From assembly GCA_040357565.1 (NCBI GenBank), contig JBDODJ010000157.1: a stretch of 24,491 nucleotides of DNA. One strand, given 5' to 3'. Shown in pieces: positions 10,726 through 22,600 of the stretch. The notes beneath the pieces are model-generated. The model made no database searches. It saw only the letters and a list, made by a program, of their open reading frames with translations, and had not been told where the DNA came from. A program made the translations under genes and the position numbers. Each line of letters starts with the position of its first letter. Position 1 is the first letter of the stretch. Source of the DNA: Cercozoa sp. M6MM. Taxonomy: Eukaryota > Endomyxa: Ascetosporea.

Positions 10726-13406
10726 ATGAAACTGTTGCTCGGTGCATTACTGACCGGCGCTGTTGCCGTGTTGGGAGGGGCGACTCCAACGCCAGGCTGC
10801 GCCGGTCCCCAAGGCTGCGCCATGACCACCTTGCTAGCCTCTAATCGCTTCGACTTGAGCAAGCACGAGTACCCTCGTAGCTTCCACGACGCGAAGGCGG
10901 CTCGCGCCGGTGCTGCTTTGCGCAAGCACCTCGGCGACAGTGACGAGGAGCGTGCGGCCTACGCGAGCGGCCTTGTTGGAGGCGCTGTCGACATGCTCGG
11001 TCAGTTCCTCAACAAGCCGCATATGACGATCGGTGATCACAATCGGGCTTCCACTCGCGGCCAAAAGAACGCAGTCAGCATGACCGAGTCTGTCGCGAGT
11101 TCAAATTCCCTCAAACCCGCGTTCGAGTACAACGTCGGTACACTCTTCTTTCTTTGCCACTCGGTATCCTTTTTGGAGTTGGCGCCACACAGAGTTCGAC
11201 CGGCGCGACCTCAACGCGGTCAGAGAAGAACTGCGAGGCACGCATGGCTACGTGCGCAACACCAGTATGCGACTGCAGGAAGGCACGCCCGGTTGGGCGA
11301 ACAGTGACGACACCGACTTGCCGCCTGCGTCCAACGATGCCGAAGGCAGTATTGCCGCCAAATTGGTGCAAGGATCGACTCAGCAGACTCCGAAGGGCAG
11401 CGGCCGGGACTGGTGGCTTCAGCAGATGCGCGACGAGGAGGTACTGTCTTTATAGTGCGCGCGTGTGCGTGTGTGTTTGTTCTGTGTGTGAGTATATGTA
11501 TGTGTGATATATATATATGTTTGTGCGCATGTGTGCGTGTGTTCTCAGCCGGTGTCGCTGCACCCGTTGCTGGGCGGCGGCGAGATCAGCAAGGCGCTCA
11601 AGTTCGGCGCCTTTGGCGGCAGCAGCTTCCCGAGCGCCGACCAGTGCAAGCAGATCGTGCAGAAGCACATGATGACGCAGCTGCGGCGCCGTCGCTACCG
11701 AGGTTTCGGTTTGCCGCCTCTCGACCAACAGGACAAGCTGATCAAGGAAGAGCGCTCGTTTCTGCAAACCCTCGTGCGGAACTTTGTGAGCGACGTCAAG
11801 GGAACCAAGGACCTCGCCAAGATGGACGACACCAGCGACGCCAAGGCCGCCGCCGCTGGCCGCGCTGTGCGCAAGTCGATCAGTGAGAAGAAGTACAAGC
11901 TCGCCTCGCAGCTCTTCCTGCACAAGCTGCAGCGACACCTGGACGCGCTGGAGGTGATGCTGTGCACGGGCGGCGCTCCGATCCAGATCAACCTTGTCCG
12001 AGAGGTGCGCGGCAAGGACAAGAAGTGGACCAACAAGCAGGAGAAGCACTACATGTTCTTCCCGTCGACCATGATGCGACTCAAGCGTCCTGGCGGCGGT
12101 GAGCGGGTGACGCGCCCGTCGCTCACCGGCGCTCCTGGTTGGGTCAAAGACTTCACCTACGTCATCCACAAGGACAAGCCCGTGTGCAACAACTGTCATC
12201 TCGCTTCGAGGTAATGCGTTTCCTCCTTTGTGGTCACTTTGCGTGTTTTTCATCTGCCTGCTGCGTACAGCGGAGCCACACGCACAGGCCAAGTCTTTGC
12301 CGACTTGCTGAAAGACGTAAATGACTGGGCAGTGCAGCCGATGAGTGCTGAGGACGCGCAGAAGGGCAAGAAGCGCGAGGACGTCGATCGCTGGCTGGCC
12401 GTGTTCGACAACCCAGGCAAGCTGAACGGCGAGCTTAAGATGTCACTCAAGCTGTACGGCCACGCCCTTCACAAGAGCGAGCAGATTGACTTGGCTCGCG
12501 TGCGCGACACCGTCGTCAACGTGGCCAAGGCCGTGGACACCAACGTTCCGTACCTCAAGGTGGTCGAGGTGCTAGCCGCCGGCATTGCCTTCCTGCGCAA
12601 CAACGCCGACGACGAGAAGCAGCAGGAGCGCTTCAACAAGTTGATTGTCGATCCGCAGGTCACGTTCGGAGCCATGCGAGCTCTGACTGAGGTAACGTTT
12701 TACTACCCCCCCCCCCCCCTGCCGTACCCATTTTCCTTTTGCACCTCTGGGTACTGTAGGAGGTGCCCGATGTGACGCCCAGCGTGCTGAATGCAATGCA
12801 CGATCTGGCCTGGGGTTACAACGCTGTTGGTGTGCGTGCCTTCAACAACTACAGTCAATTGCTCCAACACCTCGACGGCGCTGTCTCCTCCCTCCAGGGA
12901 GATCTCTCGGGAGACGACAACAAGGACGCCATCAAGAGCATCGACGCCGGCTGCAAGTCGTACGCCAAGTTCGACGCTGCGGCTTTCCACGACCCGAAGC
13001 CGCCCAAGAACGTGACGCCTGGCACACACTGCTCTGGCCTCTACGATCAGCTTCTGCCCTTCGTGCACGGTGTGACGTACCACCCCGCTGCCATTCTCAT
13101 GCAGCGCGCCATCATCGCCACCAGCACGCACCTCTTGGCGGTAAAACACTGAGTCAAACTGGGCACGGCCTTTGTTCCTTTTCTTTTTTGTGACTCATCG
13201 GGTCGTCTCGTGTGGTGAGACAGGACAAGGACACGGACAGCTTCCTGAGCGACCGCTCGTGGGACGACCACATGAGCGACGCTCTGGACAGCCGCAGCTC
13301 CTTTGCTGGCAGCAGCGGCGCCGCAGCACGTGCAGCTCTCTCTGGCCAGCTTCAGACCGTGGTGCAGGCCATCAAGGCCCGCAAGGTACACGCATTGCCC
13401 AGTTTA

Positions 13407-13441
<35 letters not shown>

Positions 13442-13541
13442 NNNNNNNNNNNNNNNNNNNNNNNNNNNNNNNNNNNNNNNNNNNNNNNNNNNNNNNNNNN
13501 NNNNNNNNNNNNNNNNNNNNNNNNNNNNNNNNNNNNNNNNN

Positions 13542-13583
<42 letters not shown>

Positions 13584-13784
13584 CCTACCCATGAGAGGAT
13601 TGACATTGTTTTTTCTTTGCAGGATGACGAGAGTCTGAAGGTTGCCGAGGCGATCGACAGCTACCGCGGCTGGCTGAGCAGTGGCCGCCAGGCTCCGACC
13701 AAGCCGAGCGCCGCTTCGAACAACTTCGTACTCGGCATCACCGCCGCTCTCACTGTCGTCGCGTCAGCTCTGATGCTCGCCTAA
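10726..13784 (+). CDS. Secreted, probably GPI-anchored surface protein, family unknown
   Basis: Seven exons (10726-11137, 11193-11440, 11549-12210, 12271-12691, 12760-13140, 13224-13385, 13623-13784) give 815 aa with every junction in phase. The N-terminus MKLLLGALLTGAVAVLGG is a typical signal peptide. The C-terminus ends flush in a hydrophobic tail (FVLGITAALTVVASALMLA) with nothing after it, preceded by a Ser/Asn/Ala-rich stretch. This is the layout of a GPI-attachment signal. The body is mostly helical and rich in Lys, Asp and Ala, with few Cys (including VCNNC) and N-glycosylation sequons (NTS, NVT). A basic patch (LRRRRYRGFG) lies about one third in. I recognise no domain. The coding bias is strongly GC-rich, suggesting good expression. 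Alternative: a tail-anchored membrane protein, less likely given the signal peptide. Confidence 0.8.
13410..13582. repeat. (GT)n microsatellite with 100-N gap
   Basis: GT tracts flank an N run (13442-13541) inside the intron 13386-13622 of the GPI-protein gene. The 100-N length is a scaffold placeholder, so intron size is unknown. Confidence 0.95.
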
Positions 13785-14064
13785 TGACGGCTTGAAGAGT
13801 GAAAAACTCAGCGCCCCCGTCTTCAACGCCGGCAAGTTGAATTGGGCCGAACTAGAAACACAGAACCGGAGGCGAGGTGGCGTGGGGAGTTAAGTAATTA
13901 AGAAAATTAGAATTTGACGGTTAGAAACTCTACGTAGGTATCCACGTAACCCCTCTACGGATATATCAGTCTATGCATCATGCATTCCAACCGCGGGTTG
14001 GACCGGGGTATCACCCACGCACTTCATTTGTGCTACTAGTCGAATCTAGCGCCTCAACGGAAGA
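13785..14064. other. Convergent intergenic region
   Basis: 280 bp between the stop codons of the GPI-protein gene and the PH-domain gene; AT-rich 3' UTR-like sequence. No AATAAA for either gene is evident. A short palindrome (CCAACCGCGGGTTGG, 13987-14001) is the only structure seen. Confidence 0.5.
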
Positions 14065-16372
14065 CTAGGCGCTGACATGCTGCTCCTGCGGCGTTTCCTC
14101 AGACTCGGCTTGGACAGGCTTTTCCTGCTCGTCTTCCTCCTCCGGTTCCTTCTCTACGCACACACGGAGAAGACGTAATATGCCTGGTACGTGTGCTGAG
14201 ACACAGGGAGGCGTACCATCCTCGTGTTCGGCGGGACCGGTGGTCTCGACGCGAACGCGCTGCTTCTCAGCGGCGGCGACCTCGGCATCATCATCGGCGA
14301 GCTGCGCGCGCACCTCGAGGTTGACGCCGGCGTCGCCCTGCCTCTGCTCGAAGAGGAAGCCGCCGTCCACCATGGGCGACTTGAGGAACTTGATCAACAG
14401 ACTGACACCGCGGACCCACTGCAGCGAGAAAGACAGAGACATACGAAACACACACACAAACACATTGATCGATCAATCAGGGCAGGCAGGAGTGCAAGTG
14501 CATAGCGCTATGGGTCGTGCAAGCGGTACCGTGTCACGCTCCTCCTTGGAGCGAGCCTGCAGGTCGAGCGTGCGTCGACGCGACACGATGGAGAAGCAGA
14601 GGTCGCGCGACACCTTGCCGGCCTTGCTGTTGACCTTGAAGGCCGTCGTGCGCTTGCCCGAGCACACCGAGTGCACCTGTGCCAAGGGGTCGAGGTATAA
14701 TGCACACACACACACATGCGAATGGACAGACAGGGGAAGACGCACCTCGTCGAGCTTGAGTTGCTTCCAGGCCTTGCTGCCCGAGCGCCAGCAGATGCGG
14801 TCGTTCTCGACCTTGACGACGCGCTGCTGCGGCTTGCCTCGCAGCGAGTAGTTGAACTTGAGGAAGACCTGGCCCTTGAGCGACACCTTGAGGAACTGGT
14901 CCACCTCCTTGCGCTCCTCGCGTTCCGTGGCGATACGCTCCTGTCCACACAGACACATACATCAGATACCCCCGGTCGAGGACTATCAGCATGGTACCTG
15001 ACGGCGACGCTCATCAGCATCGAGCACACCGCGCACGCGAGCACGCTCGGCCGCCAGACGCTCCTCCTGCGAACACATTCACACACATACACATAAACAT
15101 ACACATACACATACACATACACATTCACACACACACACACAGGATGGAGGTACCTCAAGACGCTGTCGTTCCTCCTCCTCGAGACGCAGACGCTCCTGCA
15201 GGCGCTCCTGCTCCTCGCGTCTTCTGCGTTCCTCCTCGAGTCGCAGGCGTTCCTCTTCCTCGCGGCGCAGTCGTTCCTCCTCCTCGCGACGACGACGCTC
15301 CTCCTCCTCGCGGCGCATACGCGCGGCCTGTGCACCAAAAGAGGGTTGCCACATAGGACCACACAGACACAGACACACAGACACAGACACACATTGGCAG
15401 GAAGAAGCTACCTCGCGTGCGACGGCCTCGTCTAGTGCAGCGGCAGCAGCACGACAGGCCTGTAACAATGCACACATAGACAGGGATCATGGTGCAGGTT
15501 ACATATAAGAAGAGGACTACCTCGACCGATGACTCAAGCTGCGGCACATTCTCGCAGGGCGGCACCATGTCCACCAGCTGCTTGCCTGTAGGGGGTAAAG
15601 ATTACAGGTACAGGTACAAAAACACAGAGAAACCAAGCAAGGCTACCAGCGGCCAGCACAGCATCGGCGTGCGAGAGCTCGTCCTCGATGCGCTCGGGAT
15701 CGACGGCGCGCTCCTTGATAACCGAGGCGCGGTACTTGTCCATGGCGTTCTCGACGTGGATCACCGAGCGGTACAGTCGCAAGGAGTCGTCACCGTCCTT
15801 GTTGGACAGTGCGCGCTCCGAACAGACCTCCTCGTCGTCCAGCACACCGCGCGCCTCGACCAGCTGGTTCTCGAGTTCGTCGGCCGCCTCCTGCGGGTAT
15901 CGGCCGGCCTCGCTGCCGATCTCGGTGCTCGACAGGAGTTCCTCGGCACGTTGCACCTATGCAGGGGGGTATAACAGGATGCAAACACAACAAAACTAAA
16001 CATGGCGAAGGTACGGCGTCGCGCAGCAAGTCGGCGCCCTTGCCGCGCACCACCGACGACAGCAGGTGATCCATGGAGTCGGCCAGTGTCTCGTAGACCT
16101 CGATAATGCGGTCGTTAACGGCGTCGGGGTCCTCCGTGCCGCGGCCGCCAAAGAACGGGTCCTTCAGCGAGCGGTCCGCCTCGGCCGTGGCGTCGATGAG
16201 CGCGCCCTTGGCGTTCTCCGGGAACTGGCCGGGCTCGGAGCCCACGACAGCGCGCTCCAGCAGACCGACTGCATCCTGCACGGCTCCGTTCAGCAGCGAC
16301 AGACCGCCGCCGTACACGCGCAGCTTGCCGAACATGTCGATCGTCTCCTGTGTGCATGTGCGTGTGCATGTG

Positions 16373-16417
<45 letters not shown>

Positions 16418-18628
16418 ACCAATCTGGGGGCTGAGGGGAGGGGATGGAGGTAGTAAGCGGTACCTGCAGCTCCTTGCCAAGCTTGGCGGCAGCGGCACGC
16501 ACGCGCGCCTCGTCGACGCTCGCACTGCTGGAGGTGGAGGCAGCCGCCGGTGCCTCGTCGACCTCGGCCTCCTTCTCGTCCTGCTCCTCAACGGCATCCT
16601 CCTGCTCCAGGTCCTCCTCTTCCTCGTCGTCATGCAGCAGTTCCTCGTCGTCGTCGCTCGTGAGTGCCTCGAATTCCTCGGCCTCATCCTCTTCCTCCTC
16701 CTCGTCCTCGTCGACGTGCGAGGCGTCCTCGTCGTCGGCAGCGAGGTCCTCCTCGGCCAGCGAGGCCGACGTCGTTGGCTTGGCCAGGAACTTCTCGACC
16801 TGAGACATCACGCGCGCCAGCATGGCCTTGGCGCCGAAAACGTACTGGCCCTCCTCGAAGCCCTCGACGGCGCGCGCGTGCGCCAGACGCGCCTCGGCCA
16901 GCTTGCCGGCCAGCGCGGCCAGGAAGTCACCCGTCACCGAGCTGGCAAACGCCTCGACGGCCTGGCACAGACTATCCGTGGCCTCGAGCAGCTCATCCAG
17001 CGACACCTGCGACACTGACGCGTCCACAATCAACTGGGCCTGCGTACATGCACACACACACATGAGATGCATCAAAAATACAGATACACGGACTGCACAG
17101 CACAGAGGAAGCAGGACGCACCTCGGCAATGGCGGCCATCAGTTCGTCCTTGGCCTCCTGCGTGTAGAGACCAAAGCCGGCCGCTTGCTCGGCCGTCTGC
17201 GCCTCGTCGTGCATCGCCAGAGCGGCTTCGATGGCCTGTGCACATCACATCGAATTAAATAAAGACATGACACAGGTACGGGACTGCGAGCAGTACCTGG
17301 TGCAGTGCCTGTCGCGCAGCCTCCAGACGAAGCAGCTCGATGCTGTCGTCCTGGTCGGTGGCACGTGCAATGCTGTCCTGCGCACAGCCCCCATACACAC
17401 ATACACAAATCCACAGACCGAAAGACATAAGGAAGAGAAGGCAAGCTGGGGCACCTGCAGGTCGCTGATGGCGTGCTGCAGCAGTCTGCGCAACTCGAGC
17501 AGTCGCTCGGCACGCTGACGCTCCTCGCGCAGGCGGATGAGTTCCTGCAGAAACACACAAACACACACAGATTCAATGTACATACCTATGGGATGGGGCG
17601 GATAGAAACTGAGGCACCTGCAGGCGCTTGAGACGACGCTTCTCGGCCTCGGTACGCAGGTGCTCGGGCTTGGCCATGATGCGTGCCAGTTCCTCCTGTG
17701 GGCGAAGGGGATGAGGAAGGTAGGACAGTGTAAGGCAGCGCCAGGGACGAGACTACCTCCTGATCCATCGTGATGACGTCGTCGATGGCGCGCATCCAGC
17801 GGCGGCGCTCCTCCTCGGAGTTGGCGATAAGGAAGAGCTTGTGGTCCTCGGTCGTGAGCGTGAACTCGTACGGCGGAATGTTGTCCGTCTCGCGCTCGGC
17901 CGTCTCCTCGGGCGACAGCATCACCACATCCAGCACGGCGTCGTGCAGCGGAATCACACTGCGGTAACAACACACACACACATACACACATACACACACA
18001 CACACACATGCATGTAAGGTGCAGGTATTGAGAGGGTAGAGGGGTTACCCCTTGACATGCTGCTTGAACTTCTCGCGGAAGACGCGCGAGTGCACCGACG
18101 TGGTGCCGACGATGCCCTTGAAGTCCTGCCAGTCCTTGAGCACCGAGAAGTAGAAGATGCAGCCCAGCAGCGGCACCGACTCGTCGCTCTTCTTGAACGG
18201 GTTCAGCTGCTGCTGGTTCGGAATGCGGTCCAGACAGAAGTAGCTGCAGACACAAAGATATATAGATATAGACACAAAGATATATAGATATAGACATATA
18301 TATAGACGCACACATACAAGTATAGACATTACCGCTTCAGACAAAAGCCCTCGGTGCTGCCCTCGCCGCGCTTGAGCAGGTAGCCGTCGCACGTCACGTT
18401 GAGCTGGTGCTGACCATCGGCACCGGCGGCCTCGTCGATGCGCGTGCCCTGCAGACGCTCGTCGACGTCCTCGATGGCGGCGGCCCACTGCGCGGCCAGC
18501 GCCGCCTTCTTGTCGACGTCGACGGCGCGGTGCAGCTTGTTCTTCTTGACCTTGCCCTTGCGGCGCTCCTTGCGGGCCTTCTTCAGGAACTTGGCGGCCA
18601 GAGCCTTGACGCCGCCCTTGTCGCCATT
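14065..18628 (-). CDS. Two-PH-domain coiled-coil protein with FIVAR-like repeats
   Basis: Eighteen minus-strand exons give 1,087 aa, all in phase: 18333-18628, 18049-18243, 17757-17958, 17618-17695, 17455-17544, 17297-17377, 17122-17235, 16464-17039, 16015-16347, 15647-15956, 15521-15585, 15412-15459, 15154-15327, 14998-15066, 14746-14940, 14530-14676, 14217-14418, 14065-14153. Domains: basic N-terminus; PH domain about 81-228 (GYLLKRGEGSTEG...FCLKRYFCLD...RRRWMRAI); coiled coil 232-314; two FIVAR-like helical repeats about 315-436; acidic linker; two more about 545-758 (GSEPGQFPENAKGAL, GSEAGRYPQEAADEL); highly charged Arg/Glu coiled coil about 797-880; second PH domain about 888-1005 resembling the PLC type (GQVFLKF, RICWRSGSKAW, DLCFSIVSRRRTLDL, WVRG). 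Likely a membrane-phosphoinositide-binding scaffold; no catalytic domain is visible. Intron 14154-14216 is in frame and could be retained. No signal peptide. The start ATG at 18628 is chosen by frame; non-coding 5' exons may exist. Confidence 0.82.
15079..15145. repeat. (CA)n/(CATACA)n repeat in PH-gene intron
   Basis: Lies in the intron 15067-15153. Reads (TG)n/(TGTATG)n on the transcribed sense strand. Confidence 0.85.
15359..15394. repeat. (CACAGA)n repeat in PH-gene intron
   Basis: Short CACAGA-type hexamer tract in the intron 15328-15411; sense strand TCTGTG, the same unit seen in the PWP2 intron at 5712-5767. Confidence 0.8.
16374..16417. repeat. (GT)n repeat, sense strand (AC)n
   Basis: Pure GT tract on the plus strand in the PH-gene intron 16348-16463. 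It is the one tract here whose orientation is opposite to the sense-strand GT rule. Confidence 0.9.
17968..18008. repeat. (CA)n repeat in PH-gene intron
   Basis: CACACA/CATACA tract in the intron 17959-18048, beginning about 10 nt from the acceptor of that intron; sense strand (GT)n. Confidence 0.9.
18249..18292. repeat. Perfect 22-bp tandem duplication in intron
   Basis: Two exact adjacent copies (18249-18270 and 18271-18292) of a unit starting GACACAAAGATATA, within the PH-gene intron 18244-18332. Confidence 0.9.
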
Positions 18629-19237
18629 ATCGGTGGCGGGCTGCTCTCCGGACTGAGTTCACAGAAGCAGAGATTACACAAAATGTGCACAACAACAGTC
18701 CCAAAACACCCCCGGGCAAGCCATCCAGAGTGATCCGACAAAGGAGAAAACTACCATGACTATGGTTTCCGATCACCAAACACCCAAACACACTAACACT
18801 GCCAAGCACGGCACACGCACACAAGCACGGGCACAGCGGCTAAGACAGTTTCCCTCTCGAAAAGGAACAATGCCAAACGGTAACGACACTGCTCGAGCAC
18901 GCCCAGTTTGACCACTAAGCAGGTGCTCGCACTGTGTCGAAGCACGCTATTCACTCCCTGGTTGTACAGTGCAAGCAAAGGCGTCTGGTGTTCGGGCACC
19001 GGCTGGGCCAGGTCCCGTTGGACTCAGTCTGTACCCGTCGATTGGAATCAATAAAATATCGATCAATCAGCAATGATACGAAGAAAAAAAGCTGAACATC
19101 GTCAAAACAGCGTTTAAACCCAAACGCGTCTTGTACAGTAGTGCATAGTACATGTACTTTAACAACTGCGGCTGCTCATATGCAAGTGGTCCAGCGAAGT
19201 TGGTTTTTGCTGCAGCTGGTTCGCTTGTGCCAAAAAA
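18629..19237. other. Intergenic region, divergent PH-protein / helicase promoters
   Basis: 609 bp between two diverging ATGs. Contains short open frames without support, and AT-rich sequence near 19045-19090. The minus-strand frame upstream of the PH gene ATG stays open to an AG at 18654-18656, so a 5' non-coding exon junction could lie there. Confidence 0.5.
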
Positions 19238-19594
19238 ATGTCACAGCACGATCTTCTCCAGGTGCAGGGTTTGTAAACGGCTGTTCACTGAGCATGCAAA
19301 CGGATGTCTTGGGTTTTTAGATACTTCTGTCGTCTCTCAACGAGCGACAGCTCGAAGCTGTGAAGCACTCCGTCCCTTCTGCCTCGGTAATTAAACCCTC
19401 GGTGATGGCACGTTCTGAATGTCAGTGTCGAAAGATAAATTTATTGGTTCTTGATGCTGAAAATCTGTGAAGCTCGTCTTGGCGGGTCCCGGCACAGGAA
19501 AGACGCGTGTCATTGTAGCACGCATTGTCTATCTTCTGACGCAAAGGTATGAATTTTAGAATCTTCTAGCAGCCCCGGCGGCCTTGTCCCCTGC

Positions 19595-19668
<74 letters not shown>

Positions 19669-22600
19669 GAATGTAGTGAGTGCTGCTCGATGGACGAGGC
19701 GGCGAAACAAATCGTCGCGCTGACGTTCACAAACAAGGTACACACTCACTTGTGATTCGGCTTTAATGTGTGCTTTGAACTCAATAACCAAACTGAAGGC
19801 TGCACGCGAGATGAGAGATCGGGTGCGACGTGTAGTCGGCGATGCAGCGAACTGCCTGTAAATGACTGTTGCTTCGCGAAGCAAGCACCAGACTGCGCAG
19901 CTTTTATCTCAGTCTGTGAATGCACGAGCAGCAAAGTGACAACCTTTCACTCCTTCTGTGCCGAGCTGTTGCGAAAGTTCGGTCCGTTCATCTTGCTATG
20001 TCATCCTGTCCAGATGCGTGTGTCTGTAGGTGACGCAATTAACATCCCTCGCGACTATCGCATCATTGACTCCAAACAAACTGTATCACAAACACTGTCA
20101 ACCTCAGAAGAACTTGCAACAACCTAAGATGACGTTGCTGGCACTGTGTTCAGTTGTCACTGATCGAAGAGGTGAACCTGCCAGCAAAGCTACGACGCGG
20201 CGAGGCAGTATTTCCGCCTTCCACCAAGTTACAGAAAAGCGCGCTATCTTTTATGTTCTCGCTGTGGTTTAGGGCAAATTGGCAGACGAAATCGCCAAGC
20301 TCAAGCGTCGGCGCATTAGTCCTGACGACTACAAGACGACCGTGCTGTCTAACTCTGCCAACACAAAGAGTATAGTTTAAACTTGCAAGGTGTTTGTTTT
20401 CATTGCCACTGTAGTACGTCTGTTGCACGAGACGTACGATCGATACCAGAGACGACTGGAAGTATATTCTTCTCGACTAGTATGCACATGATTGAGCTGT
20501 CGAATTGCTGATCAGGGGTTACTCGCACTTGACTTCTCGGATCTGCTTTGGCGCGTCCACCAACTGCTCGTACAGTTTAGATGGGGCTGCTTGCACAACA
20601 CTCTTTGTACTGCGCAAACTGCAGGAATGCGAACACGTCGAAATCAGCGACATTCGGCACTTACTAATCGATGAGTTCCAGTACCAAATACTTTCCAGCT
20701 TTATGGTTCCATCTTTGTTGAAAAACAAGTTTCTTCCTAGAGACACGAATGAGACGCAGTTCTTGATTGCCGCGAAACTGGCTCAGACGCACGCAAGGCC
20801 GTCAATTTTTGCTGTTGGTAACAAAATCAAAATCAACAACAACCACACAATTTGAGGTGCGTCACAGGCGATGCAGATCAATCGATCTACTCGTGGCGCG
20901 GCGCTGCAGCTCATGCAAATTTCGACGCCTTTCGACGCACATTTTTGAATGGTGAAAACAGATTCGCACTTCTTCGCTCTTCCGCCGTTTGTTGATTCAG
21001 TTTCAGTTTTGTGCAGACACGTTCAAGCAAGTGATTCTCGATGTGGTTGCTTTCCTTTTGTGTTTGTGTTTTGAAGGAATGCCGATGTGGTTAGAATTAT
21101 CGATCGACTACTGCAATCTTGAACTGTTCAAACCACGTCATTCGCGCCTCTGTTTGCAAGCGGTGCGACACAGTTCAAGCAATGTTCACTGTCAAGAGTG
21201 TGTATATTCATAATGTGTCTAACATACTGTTGCAGCGAGGAAAAGACCATGCAAGCACATCAGCCGACGCAATGTGCGCCAGTTCAAGTCGTACGAAAAC
21301 CTGTGTACTTAAACTTACATTTGACTATTAGAGGTAAAGTTCATTCTGTCTTCCAGGCGAAACTGAGTGATTCATCGCACGAGGCGAACCACATTGCCGA
21401 GTTCCTCTGCTCGTCCGATGGTACTGATTCGTTCTACCTCGCAAGTGTCTAACTGAGGCCTGTGATTTAGTGCAAGGTATGTCATGCGCCGTGCTGTGCC
21501 GCCTTAACAACCAGATGAATCGCATCGAAGCGGCTCTTCGTCGTCGCAACATCGCCTTTCGGCGAATCGGCGCGACGGCGTTCTTTGAACTCGAGGAGAT
21601 CAAGAATGCTCTTGCTTACCTTCGTGTGGTGATCGATCCTGCCGACGATCTGTCCTTCCTTCGCATTGCGAACAAGCCGCTGCGTCGCGTGGGTCCAAAG
21701 GCTCTGGAACACATCGCCAATGTGGCCTCGCTGGCACAGGTAGCTTTCTTTCCTTGCCTTCCGTTCCTTGAGTACTTGTACACTTTGTACACTGCCCAGG
21801 TGTCGCGTTTCCAAGCTGCGTGTCTGCTGTTGGACCCGCAACTCGCGCCGACGCAGCAACTGCACGATAGCATTGCTGCAATCAAACTGCAATCCGGGAC
21901 ACGCAAGGGTCTTGCATCGCTCATGTCAGCAGTGCGTGACACGCGACTGGCACTGAAGCAGGGCCAGTCTGTGAAAGATGCACTGCAGCATTTGGTAAAT
22001 TGAGGCCATACCTGCTGCTGCTGTCCTCTTTGGTGTAAGTTTATTGTGCGCCACTGTAGCTGCAGCGCATCAACTATGAGTCGTATCTCCAACGTGACAG
22101 TATTTTCTGCTTTCTTTTCGTACGGACTGAGTGACTTAAATGTCATTCGGTGATACTTTTGATATGCAGAGAACAACGGCGACATCAAAGTTCAGAATTT
22201 ACGACGATTGCTTGACTTTTTTGCAGAGGTAAATTTATTTCTGCCTCTAGTTTTGTTGTACGTTGGCGCGCTTTCATGTGTGCGTGTCGACAGAAGGACA
22301 ATCCAGTGCTAACAGAAGCCACATGTGCCGGTCTGTTTCCTTATTCGTGTGTGTTGTGTCTTCTCAACCTATCAACATTCGTACCTTTGTTTTCTGCAGA
22401 GGGGGTACTGCGCACTTGGCTCGAAGAGGTGTGCCTACAACCTCCGGAGGTCGAAATCATCGGCGATGCTGCCGACTGTGCTGGTACTACGTTAAACTGT
22501 TTCTACTGTTTAACTTAAAGGGAACGTGCATGTTGCCTGTGTTCTTTCGTAGTGACGCTGTGCACAATCCACGCGGCAAAGGGTCTCGAGTGGGACATTG

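Noticed and set aside
11450-12292. A 280-codon minus-strand open frame opposite the GPI-protein gene
   Set aside because: It is the antisense shadow of a GC-rich coding exon (11549-12210). The plus frame has a signal peptide, phased introns and a tail anchor; the minus frame has no motif.
15079-18008. CRISPR-like or satellite arrays suggested by recurrent CACACA tracts
   Set aside because: The tracts are simple microsatellites of varying length in separate introns; there are no constant repeat/unique spacer units.
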